Positions 54,044 to 61,119 of a stretch of DNA of 64,000 nt are shown in pieces (positions within the stretch are counted from its first letter, which is position 1; every line of letters starts with the position of its first letter). The translations under genes and the position numbers were made by a program. Where the stretch lies: contig NZ_PDJO01000001.1 in NCBI RefSeq assembly GCF_002563775.1, positions 1,126,001 to 1,190,000 on the forward strand, read 5' to 3'. This DNA comes from Thioclava sp. ES.031 (GTDB lineage: Bacteria; Pseudomonadota; Alphaproteobacteria; Rhodobacterales; Rhodobacteraceae). The notes under the pieces were generated by a model. It saw nothing but the letters and a program-made list of their open reading frames with translations, was not told where the DNA came from and did not search any database.

Positions 54044-54163
54044 TTACGAGGCTTTCTTGAGCGCCTTCTTCGCCTCTTTCAGCTTCTTTTCCTGACGCTC
54101 GACCTTGGCCTTGCGCGTCTTCACTTCCTGTTTCAGCTCCTTGAGCTTCGCTTTCTTCGCCAT
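54044..54163 (-). CDS. 39-residue Lys/Ala-rich helical mini-protein
   Basis: A short gene with an ideal ribosome site: GGAGGAG ends 6 nt before ATG 54163, and the frame runs 39 codons to TAA at 54044, just before the prs bidirectional terminator. The product starts MAKKAKLKELKQEVKTR and ends KKALKKAS; 15 of 39 residues are Lys, 2 Arg and 5 Glu, with no aromatic or Cys, and the spacing of Leu/Val/Ala fits one long amphipathic helix or coiled coil. It could bind DNA or RNA, or act at ribosomes; no function is known to me. Codon use (AAG, GAG, CTC) matches the neighbouring genes, supporting that it is translated. Confidence 0.75.
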   Translation of the reverse strand: MAKKAKLKELKQEVKTRKAKVERQEKKLKEAKKALKKAS

Positions 54164-54309
54164 GATCAGGCTCCTCCGTGTCAATCCCTAGCAATAGCAT
54201 CGTGCGGCAACGGTCCCGCGATGTATAGGGCCGGGCGTCGAAGCCATTGTTTTCGCGTCGGCCAAAGGTCGGGCTGGACAGCGCCGCGTGGCGCGGCGAT
54301 GACTTGAGC

Positions 54310-55155
54310 ATGCGCCTTTTCGCCCTTACCGCCCTCGTCATGGTCGCCTTCGCGGCCAATTCGGTGCTCAACCGGATGGCGGTGCATGATGCGGGATGGG
54401 GCCCTGCCACGACGGGCTTCGTGCGGCTCGCCTCGGGGGCGCTGGTGCTGTTGATCCTTGCGATCCGGGCCAAAGGCGCGCGCGGGCTGCGGCTGCCGGG
54501 CGCGGTGCTGGCGGCCGGGGTCGCGACGCTCGCGCTTTATATCTTCGGGTTCTCCATCGCGAGCGGGCTGATCGATGCGGGCGTCGGCGCGCTGACGCTG
54601 TTCGGGATGGTGCAGATCACCATGTTCGCAGGCGCGCTATGGCTGCGAGAGGCGATCTCGCTCTGGCGCTGGATCGGGGCGGGGCTGGCCTTTGCGGGGC
54701 TGGCTGTTCTGCTGCTGCCCGCCTCGGGTGCCGCTCATATCGACCCGCGCGGATTTGCGATGATGGCGCTGGCCGGGATCGGCTGGGGGCTCTATTCGCT
54801 CAACGGACGACGCACGGGCGATCCGCTGGTCGCCACCGCACTCAATTTCGCACTCGCCACGCCGCTGGCGCTGATCTGGATGCTTGGCGCGGGCGATTGG
54901 GGGCAGGGAGAAAGCTGGGGCTGGACGCCTGCGATCCTCTCGGGCGCGGTCACCTCGGGGCTGGGCTATGCGCTGTGGTATCGCGTGATACCCCAAATCC
55001 CCGCGAGCCTCGCCGCCATCGCTCAACTCTCCGTGCCCTTGATCGCGGCGCTGGGCGGGGCGGTTTTGCTCGCGGAGACGCCTTCGGAACGCTTCTGGCT
55101 GGCCGCGGCGCTGGTGATCGGCGGGATCGCCCTCTCGCTGAGGCGAAAAACCTGA
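54310..55155 (+). CDS. EamA/DMT-superfamily transporter
   Basis: A 281-residue membrane protein with about ten helices in two EamA repeats (FGMVQITMFAGALWLREAIS and SVPLIAALGGAVLLAETPSE are the matching ends). The N-terminal helix is LFALTALVMVAFAANSVLNR. The substrate is unknown. The start ATG 54310 has a weak ribosome site; a TTG two codons upstream is an alternative. It is a single plus-strand gene between the mini-gene and sodB, divergent from the mini-gene. Confidence 0.87.
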   Translation: MRLFALTALVMVAFAANSVLNRMAVHDAGWGPATTGFVRLASGALVLLILAIRAKGARGLRLPGAVLAAGVATLALYIFGFSIASGLIDAGVGALTLFGMVQITMFAGALWLREAISLWRWIGAGLAFAGLAVLLLPASGAAHIDPRGFAMMALAGIGWGLYSLNGRRTGDPLVATALNFALATPLALIWMLGAGDWGQGESWGWTPAILSGAVTSGLGYALWYRVIPQIPASLAAIAQLSVPLIAALGGAVLLAETPSERFWLAAALVIGGIALSLRRKT

Positions 55156-55257
55156 GCGCATCTCTCGGATTTTCGGGCCGGAAACGGCTTGACCTCGGAA
55201 CCTCCAGCGCTTCTTTAGTGTTTGACACACGTACCTTCGAACTAATGAGAGGACATC

Positions 55258-55857
55258 ATGGCTTTTGAACTTCCCGATCTTCCCTATGCCCACGACGCAC
55301 TCGCGGATCTCGGCATGTCGAAGGAAACCCTCGAATATCACCACGACATTCACCACAAGGCCTATGTCGATAACGGCAACAAGGCGATTGCCGGTACCGA
55401 ATGGGAAGGCAAGTCGGTCGAAGAGATCGTGAAGGGCACCTACCAGCCGAACGCGGTTGCGCAGAGCGGCATCTTCAACAACGCCTCGCAGCATTGGAAC
55501 CACACCCAGTTCTGGGAAATGATGGGTCCGGGCGCCTCGGCCATGCCGGGCGAGCTGGAAAAGGCGCTGACCGAAAGCTTCGGCTCGGTCGACAAGTTCA
55601 AGGAAGACTTCGCCGCCGCAGGCGCGGGCCAGTTCGGCTCGGGCTGGGCATGGCTCGTGAAGGACACCGACGGGTCGCTGAAAGTGACCAAGACCGAGAA
55701 CGGCGTGAACCCGCTGTGCTTCGGCCAGACCGCGCTTCTGGGCTGCGACGTGTGGGAGCACTCCTACTACATCGATTTCCGCAACAAGCGCCCCGCCTAC
55801 CTGTCGAACTTCCTCGACAAGCTGGTGAACTGGGAAAACGTCGCGTCGCGCATGTAA
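55258..55857 (+). CDS. sodB: superoxide dismutase, Fe/Mn family
   Basis: Converts superoxide to oxygen and peroxide in the cytosol. The 199-residue protein has metal ligands in LEYHHDIHHKAYVDN (His), NNASQHWNHTQFWEMM (His), and LGCDVWEHSYYIDFRNKRPA (Asp and His). The Gly-Ala-Gly-x-Phe-Gly-Ser-Gly-Trp-x-Trp segment (AGAGQFGSGWAWLV) matches Fe-type enzymes, but metal choice is uncertain from sequence. AGAGGAC lies 4 nt before ATG 55258. TTGACC at about 55189 could be a -35 element. A terminator follows. Confidence 0.96.
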   Translation: MAFELPDLPYAHDALADLGMSKETLEYHHDIHHKAYVDNGNKAIAGTEWEGKSVEEIVKGTYQPNAVAQSGIFNNASQHWNHTQFWEMMGPGASAMPGELEKALTESFGSVDKFKEDFAAAGAGQFGSGWAWLVKDTDGSLKVTKTENGVNPLCFGQTALLGCDVWEHSYYIDFRNKRPAYLSNFLDKLVNWENVASRM

Positions 55858-55880
55858 TTTCCGCGCGCGATACGAATTGG

Positions 55881-55909
55881 AAGGGCGTCCTGCGGGGCGC
55901 CCTTTTTCG
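55881..55909 (+). terminator. sodB terminator
   Basis: A 10-bp stem aagggcgtcc and gggcgccctt (one G-T pair, loop tgcg) followed by tttcgttttt, 24 bp after the sodB stop. Confidence 0.9.
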
Positions 55910-56013
55910 TTTTTGTGCCGGTGATGATTGCCGGAACGGAAAGTCTGCAAAGCAGGAACCGCGACCCTGCCAAATCGGTTTTCTTGACAGCTACCAGAAA
56001 CCAAGAGGAGGAT

Positions 56014-56244
56014 ATGATGGCAGAGCGTATTCGTTCCAAGGACGGCAAGCGCGAAACCGAAGAGGTCCTCGGCGAGAAGCCCGAGAATATCGACACGCCG
56101 CAGGGGCAAGGCAGCTCGGGCGGGAACCTCAATCGCAAGGTCGGCACCCGCGACGAGAAGAAACGCCTGGATGAAACTTCGGCAGGCGCGACCCGTCCGT
56201 TGGGCGGCGACGAGCGCGACAGCGGTGAAAAGGAGAAGATGTGA
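56014..56244 (+). CDS. small hydrophilic protein upstream of the host-attachment-family gene
   Basis: A 76-residue very hydrophilic protein rich in Glu, Lys, Arg, Gly and Asp (SKDGKRETEEVLGEKPENID, then GSSGGNLNRKVGTRDEKKRL). It has no hydrophobic core and is probably disordered. GAGGAG precedes ATG 56014 by 4 nt; a second ATG follows directly. Its TGA overlaps the next ATG, so the two are coupled. I do not recognise a family; it looks like a stress-type or partner protein of the next gene. Confidence 0.72.
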   Translation: MMAERIRSKDGKRETEEVLGEKPENIDTPQGQGSSGGNLNRKVGTRDEKKRLDETSAGATRPLGGDERDSGEKEKM

Positions 56245-56699
56245 TGACCAAGCTTTCCAAAGGCACCTGGGTTGTGATCGCGGATGGCGAGAAGGCGCTG
56301 TTTCTTGAAAACATGATGGACGACCAGGATCCCAACCTCGTCGTGCGCCGCATCGACGAGCAGGAGAACCCGCCGGATCACGAGCAGGGCACCGACAGCC
56401 CCGGCCGCATGGCCGATGACGGCCCCGGCCATCGCTCGGCCTTCCAGGAGACCGACTGGCACGAGCTGGCGAAAATGCGCTTCGCCGACGATCTGGCAGA
56501 GCGGCTCTACAAGATGGTTCATAAGGGCCGGATCGAGCGGCTGGTGATCGTTGCGGCGCCGCGCGTCCTGGGCGAGATCCGCTCTGCACTGCATAAGGAA
56601 GTCTCCGACGTGGTGGTGGCCGAGATCGACAAGACGTTGACCAATCACCCTCGCGACGAGATCGAGAAGCTGGTGAAGGAAGAACTCGCGACCGCCTGA
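56244..56699 (+). CDS. host attachment family protein
   Basis: A 151-residue protein of the family named for attachment to host cells (Host_attach), related to release-factor-like bacterial archaeo-eukaryotic RF1 folds. Visible parts: GTWVVIADGEKALFLENM at the start, DWHELAKMRFADDLAERLYK and LVIVAAPRVLGEIRSALHKE VSDVV in the second half, and TLTNHPRDEIEKLV at the end. ATG 56244 overlaps the previous stop and has AGGAG 8 nt upstream, so it is preferred over GTG 56241. The family name reflects one early report; a general stress or ribosome-linked role is as likely. Confidence 0.85.
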   Translation: MTKLSKGTWVVIADGEKALFLENMMDDQDPNLVVRRIDEQENPPDHEQGTDSPGRMADDGPGHRSAFQETDWHELAKMRFADDLAERLYKMVHKGRIERLVIVAAPRVLGEIRSALHKEVSDVVVAEIDKTLTNHPRDEIEKLVKEELATA

Positions 56700-56723
56700 G
56701 CCGCGCCTCGCCAAGATGACAGG

Positions 56724-56757
56724 AAAAGCGCCGTGCGGGTCTCGCGCGGCGCTTTTT
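56724..56757 (+). terminator. terminator of the host-attachment gene pair
   Basis: A 10-bp stem gcgccgtgcg and cgcgcggcgc (one G-T pair, loop ggtct) flanked by aaaa and ttttt, 25 bp after the stop. Confidence 0.92.
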
Positions 56758-56854
56758 CATTGGGAATTCGAGAGGGGAGTGGGGCCTTGCGCTGTTGGTC
56801 AGAACGCCACGGATCGTTCAACCCGCCATGCGTCTCCGGCCGTCTGTCGAGCAA

Positions 56855-56887
56855 AGTAAAAACGCCGCGCGAGACCCGCGCGGCGTT
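56855..56887 (-). terminator. terminator of the DUF1206 gene
   Basis: A 10-bp stem aacgccgcgc and gcgcggcgtt with loop gagaccc; on the minus strand it is followed by tttactttgc. Its stem-loop is almost identical, in inverted orientation, to 56724-56757. Confidence 0.9.
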
Positions 56888-56913
56888 GGTTGGTTGGGGA
56901 GGATCTAGGCGGC

Positions 56914-57759
56914 TCATTCGTCGCTCTCAAGGCTCTGCTTGAGCGTCTCGATATCGGGGTCGCTGGCGCGCGGCACGATCCGATAGACGGCGTTGACGAA
57001 GCAGAACACGGCGAACCCGAGAAGGCCCACGCAGATCGCCCCGGTCAGAAATTGTCCGAACGGGTGTCCGCGCAGCCAGTCGAACACCTTGCCGAGGCCG
57101 CCCGCGCTCGACGGGTCGTAGCTATAGGCGGCATAGACGATCAGCGCGCCCATGAGCGCGATCACCACGCCCTGCGCCACAAGCCCCGCCTGCAGCACGA
57201 TATTGGCGCGCCGGGTAACCTCGTTGGCTTGCAGATGTTTCAGGTAGGCCTTGGTGATCCCCTTATAGAGGTAGTAGCCGCCCGCGCCGATCACGATCAG
57301 CCCTATGACGCCAAGCGCGATCCGGCCCATCGGTGCGCTCAGGATCGTGGAGACCAGTTTGCTTGTCCCGTTGTCGCCGCTAGCGCGGGCGACCAGAGCC
57401 GTCACGGCGATACCGCCGATGCCCAGATGGACGAGGCCGCTGACCACGAGGCCGATCCGCGCGACCCACCCCTTCATCTCGGAGCCATAGGCTTCGAGGT
57501 CCCAGAGCGCATCCACCACACGCCAGATCGCATATGCCGCCATGCCGAGCGCGATGGCGACCAGCACCACGGCGCCCCAGCCGCTCGAGAGCTTCTGCAG
57601 CACCTGCTTGGTGCCCTCGGCACTGCCGCCATGAAACAGCGACCAGAGCGAGACGCCGGCGACGACGAGATAGACCAGCCCGCGCCCCCCGTAGCCCGTG
57701 CGCATGACGGGCACTGCCCAGGCGAAATCGTCGGGGTCGTGGCTGTCGGTGGCGGACAT
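56914..57759 (-). CDS. DUF1206 family membrane protein
   Basis: A 281-residue protein made of three repeats of paired membrane helices: GYGGRGLVYLVVAGVSLWSL, then ARIGLVVSGLVHLGIGGIAV, then NIVLQAGLVAQGVVIALMGA, each starting R/N-x-G-x-x-x-x-G-x-V-x. That triplicated pattern defines DUF1206, a family of unknown function. The start ATG 57759 has GAGAGAG upstream; the open frame upstream to 57942 is unsupported. It is divergent from rarD and ends at its own terminator. Confidence 0.88.
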   Translation of the reverse strand: MSATDSHDPDDFAWAVPVMRTGYGGRGLVYLVVAGVSLWSLFHGGSAEGTKQVLQKLSSGWGAVVLVAIALGMAAYAIWRVVDALWDLEAYGSEMKGWVARIGLVVSGLVHLGIGGIAVTALVARASGDNGTSKLVSTILSAPMGRIALGVIGLIVIGAGGYYLYKGITKAYLKHLQANEVTRRANIVLQAGLVAQGVVIALMGALIVYAAYSYDPSSAGGLGKVFDWLRGHPFGQFLTGAICVGLLGFAVFCFVNAVYRIVPRASDPDIETLKQSLESDE

Positions 57760-57892
57760 TGGCGGTCTCTCTCGGTACTGTGAATTGACGCAGACCCAAT
57801 GCGTGGACAAGCGCACAGGTTCCCGTGAGCCGCGGCCTTTCCTTTCGCCCGCCAATCGGTCAGGGTCACGCGGTTGAGAGAAGGGAATTTCG

Positions 57893-58834
57893 ATGAACGA
57901 GGCGGTCAAGGGCTTCTGGGCGATGGTGACGGCCTGCGTCATCTGGGGGCTGTCGGGCCTCTATTACAAAATGCTCGACGGGATGCCGCCGATCGAGGTG
58001 CTCGCCCATCGCACGCTCTGGTCCTTCCTGTTCTTCGCCGTGATCCTCGGGCTGAAAGGCCGCCTTGGCGAGCTTTGGATCGCGCTGGCGGAACGTCGCG
58101 GGCGCGGGGCGCTGGTGATCGCGACGGCGGCGCTCATGATCTCGGCCAACTGGTTCACCTTCATCTGGTCGGTCCATTTCGGCCATGCGGTGCAGGCGTC
58201 GCTGGGCTATTACATCTTCCCGCTCGTGGCCGTCGTCCTCGGGCTGATCGTCTATCGCGAGGCGCTGAGCACGCGGCAGTGGATGGCTGTCGCGCTGGCC
58301 GCCACGGCGGTCATCGTCCTGACGATCGGGCTGGGCGTTGCGCCGTGGGTCTCGCTGATCCTTGCCGCGACTTTCGGCACTTACGGGCTGATCAAGAAGG
58401 GGCTGCGCGCGGGTCCGATGGTCTCGGTCTGTGCCGAGGTACTGCTGCTCTCGCCGGTCGCGTTGATTGTGCTCTGGGGCTATCACGCGGGTTGGTGGGG
58501 CAGCGCGCCCGGTGCGGGCCATTTCGGCGGCGACTGGAAAACGACGCTGCTCCTGATCTTCTCCGGCCCGCTCACCGGCACGCCTTTGCTGCTGTTCGCC
58601 TATGCGGCGCAGCGCGTGCGGATGGCGACCGTGGGGCTGGTGCAATATCTCAACCCGACGCTGCAATTCGCCGTGGCGACATTGGCCTTCGGCGAGACGG
58701 TCACGATCTGGCACGCGATCGCTCTGGGGTTGATCTGGACGGCGCTCGCGCTCTATTCCAGCGCCAACCTGCGGATGCGCCGCCCGCAGCCTGCGGCACA
58801 GCCCGTCACGCAGCGCGGTTTAGGCGAAAGCTGA
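57893..58834 (+). CDS. rarD: RarD-type EamA transporter
   Basis: A 313-residue transporter with ten helices. The start KGFWAMVTACVIWGLSGLYY is followed by EVLAHRTLWSFLFF and the family phrase SANWFTFIWSVHFGHAVQAS LGYYIFPLV, which is characteristic of RarD (chloramphenicol-sensitive protein RarD). The second half includes YLNPTLQFAVATLAFGETVT. The substrate is unknown. Its 3' end overlaps the LOG-family gene on the other strand by 15 bp, so both proteins' last codons share DNA. Confidence 0.92.
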   Translation: MNEAVKGFWAMVTACVIWGLSGLYYKMLDGMPPIEVLAHRTLWSFLFFAVILGLKGRLGELWIALAERRGRGALVIATAALMISANWFTFIWSVHFGHAVQASLGYYIFPLVAVVLGLIVYREALSTRQWMAVALAATAVIVLTIGLGVAPWVSLILAATFGTYGLIKKGLRAGPMVSVCAEVLLLSPVALIVLWGYHAGWWGSAPGAGHFGGDWKTTLLLIFSGPLTGTPLLLFAYAAQRVRMATVGLVQYLNPTLQFAVATLAFGETVTIWHAIALGLIWTALALYSSANLRMRRPQPAAQPVTQRGLGES

Positions 58835-59374
58835 GACGAGCGCGCGTTCCAGCTCCGCCACGCTGTCGACCGTCACGACGAGATCGCGCAGCGACGCATC
58901 CGCGAAGCCCTCGCCGATGACATGGTCGATCAGCGCCTCGAGTGGGGCCCAGTAGCCCTCGATATTGAGCAGATAGATCGGCTTCTCATGCAGGCCGATC
59001 TGGCGCCAGGTCAGCACTTCGAAGAGCTCATCGAGCGAGCCCGCACCGCCCGGCAGCACGACCACCGCATCGGCATTCATGAACATCACCTTCTTGCGCT
59101 CGTGCATCGTCTCGGTGACGACGAAGGTGGTCAGATCGCGCTTGCCGACCTCGCGCGGGAAGAGGTGCTCGGGGATCACGCCGAAGGTGCGCCCGCCCGC
59201 GGTTTGCGCCGCGCGCGCGACCTCTCCCATCAGCCCGACATCGCCCGCGCCGTAGACCAGCTGCCAGTCGCGCGCGGCGAGCATCTCTCCGGTTTCCTGC
59301 GCTGCTGCCGCATAAGCAGGCTTCGCGCCCGAACGAGAGCCGCAATAGACACAGACGGAACGGGGAAGGGTCAT
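58820..59374 (-). CDS. LOG-family (TIGR00730) nucleotide-binding protein
   Basis: A 184-residue Rossmann protein of the Lonely-Guy family, which cleaves ribose 5-phosphate from nucleoside monophosphates in cytokinin producers and is often annotated as lysine decarboxylase-like. It starts CVYCGSRSGAKPAYAAAAQE, with LVYGAGDVGLMGEVARAA and the signature ADAVVVLPGGAGSLDELFEV (P-G-G-x-G-S, Ser for the usual Thr) and MHERKKVMF carrying the catalytic Arg/Lys pair. It is convergent with and overlaps rarD. Nucleotide hydrolysis is a family inference. Confidence 0.9.
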   Translation of the reverse strand: MTLPRSVCVYCGSRSGAKPAYAAAAQETGEMLAARDWQLVYGAGDVGLMGEVARAAQTAGGRTFGVIPEHLFPREVGKRDLTTFVVTETMHERKKVMFMNADAVVVLPGGAGSLDELFEVLTWRQIGLHEKPIYLLNIEGYWAPLEALIDHVIGEGFADASLRDLVVTVDSVAELERALVSAFA

Positions 59375-59509
59375 GACGGTGTCTCCGAAAATGCATTGTT
59401 ATTGAGCGGTGATACCGGGGTTGATAAGTTCCCTCAAGGGACCGGGTGACCTAGCCGCACATAAGAACAGGCGGCAGGCCCCGAGGGATGACGTGAAGGC
59501 GGGACTTAA

Positions 59510-60982
59510 ATGAATGAAAACGTGACGGATCAACCAGTCGAGAGCACCGGGCTCGGGGCGGTGAAAGGGGGGGCGGTCGCACTGCTCCTCGTGGTCTTGG
59601 GGCTGGTGCTTTGGGGCGTTCTGCGCCCGGTGGAACGCGAAGGGATGCAGCCATCGGGGACAGATACCACTGCCGCGACCGGTTCCGCAGGGGCGCCGCA
59701 AACGACACAAGAGGGGGGCGCGGAGACGGCCTCCGGCACTGCCGCGCCACAAAAGCAAGGCGTGGAAACCGTGGCTCAGGAAGCGGAAGAGGCGGCAAGT
59801 GCCGTGGCTCCGCTGGCAGAGGAGCCCACCGACAAGCTTGTTGAAACGGTCGACGGTCAGGGCGCGGAGGCTACGGCCGCGGCGTCCGCCACCGGGACCG
59901 AGGCGGGGGCTGACAGCACCACTGCGAGGGCGGCGGGTGACGACAAGGCGCTCTCTCAGGTGCAATTCGATGCGCTGCGGGCCACGCCCGACGGATCGGT
60001 GACGCTCGCCGGGCGGGCCGAACCGGGCGCCAAGCTCGATATCCTGGTGGATGGGAAAGTCGTGGCGAGCACGCTGGCCGATGGCAGTGGCAGCTTCGCT
60101 TCGCTCTTCGATCTCCCGCCTTCCGATGGCCCGCGCGCGCTCTCGCTGCGGGTGACCGGCGCGGATGGCATCACGCGTGACAGCGCCGAGACGCTCGTGC
60201 TGCGCGGCCAGCCGAAACAGGAGCGCCTCGCTTCGGCAGGGGAGAGTGCGACGTCCGGAGCGGCTGCGGATGGTGCGAAAGATGGTAGCGCCGGGGCGAC
60301 TGCCTCGGCGACAGATGGTGCGGCAATGACCGGCACTGACGCAGGCGCGTCCGCCGCATCCGCGAGCGACGCGGCCCCCTCCACACCCACGCCGCCGGCA
60401 GCCCCGCTCATCGCGGATGCCGATGGCGCGCGGCTGCTTGCTCCGAAAAGCGACGATCTGGTGATCGACACGATCTCCTTCGGCTCGGGCGAGGTTGCGC
60501 GCAGCGAAGGGCGCGGCGCGCCCGAGGGCACGACGCTCAGCGCCTATCTCGACGACACGCTCGTCGCCGAGGCGCAGCCGGGCGCGGATGGGCGCTGGTC
60601 GCTTAACCTGCCTGGCTTGGGCACGGGCGAGCATAAGCTGCGGATCGATGCGCAGGATGCGTCCGGCAAGGTGGTCGCGCGGGCCGAGACCGGCTTCGAC
60701 CAGCCCGACGAGATCCTCGTGGCCAACGCCGCCGATCCGACCGGTGCGCAGGCGGCTTCGGTGCGCGCGACCGGCGAGGTCGGCGACGCTGTGAAGGTGG
60801 TGCAGATCGTGAAGGGCAATACGCTCTGGGCGATCGCGCGCGAGGTCTATGGCGACGGGTTCCTCTATGTGCGGGTCTTCGATGCCAATCGCGACCAGAT
60901 CCGCGACCCCGACCTGATCTATCCGGGGCAGGTCTTCAATATTCCCGCCCCCGATGCACAACCTGCCGAGGCTGCGCAGTAG
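59510..60982 (+). CDS. LysM-domain protein with disordered linker and one membrane anchor
   Basis: A 490-residue protein. Residues 1-18 are cytosolic, 19-40 a membrane helix (GGAVALLLVVLGLVLWGVL); a long Ala/Gly/Thr/Ser/Glu-rich linker follows, with two beta-sandwich-like Big repeats (GSVTLAGRAEPGAKLDILVD and GAPEGTTLSAYLDDTLVAEA), then a C-terminal LysM domain (QIVKGNTLWAIAREVYGDGF, ending IYPGQVFNIP). The pattern is typical of alphaproteobacterial LysM envelope proteins that touch peptidoglycan. ATG 59510 has a poor ribosome site (gacttaa). It is upstream of the Atm1 gene but separated by 137 bp including repeat B. Confidence 0.9.
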   Translation: MNENVTDQPVESTGLGAVKGGAVALLLVVLGLVLWGVLRPVEREGMQPSGTDTTAATGSAGAPQTTQEGGAETASGTAAPQKQGVETVAQEAEEAASAVAPLAEEPTDKLVETVDGQGAEATAAASATGTEAGADSTTARAAGDDKALSQVQFDALRATPDGSVTLAGRAEPGAKLDILVDGKVVASTLADGSGSFASLFDLPPSDGPRALSLRVTGADGITRDSAETLVLRGQPKQERLASAGESATSGAAADGAKDGSAGATASATDGAAMTGTDAGASAASASDAAPSTPTPPAAPLIADADGARLLAPKSDDLVIDTISFGSGEVARSEGRGAPEGTTLSAYLDDTLVAEAQPGADGRWSLNLPGLGTGEHKLRIDAQDASGKVVARAETGFDQPDEILVANAADPTGAQAASVRATGEVGDAVKVVQIVKGNTLWAIAREVYGDGFLYVRVFDANRDQIRDPDLIYPGQVFNIPAPDAQPAEAAQ

Positions 60983-61055
60983 CGCACAGACCGCTTGCAT
61001 GGCTGGACTCCTGCGCGCCGCCGAGTAGGTTGCGCGCAGGTTTGCCCCGTGAGGG

Positions 61056-61118
61056 GCGCTGCCCCGCTCCCTGACGGGAGCCCCCGGGATATTTTAGCCA
61101 AGAGGAAGAGGAGGGCGC
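61056..61118. repeat. intergenic repeat family B, copy 2
   Basis: gcgctgccccgctccctgac ending in gggatattttagccaagagg and gaggagggcgc. The right part from GGGATATTT matches 32136-32168; the left adds a gctccc/gggagc hairpin. Its last bases supply the ribosome site (GAGGAGGG) of the Atm1-type gene, so the repeat has been built into the gene's leader. Confidence 0.65.
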
Positions 61119-61119
61119 G

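Noticed and set aside
54637..56760. 707-codon minus-strand frame across the DMT, sodB and host-attachment genes
   Set aside because: It runs antisense through several well-supported genes and has shadow composition.
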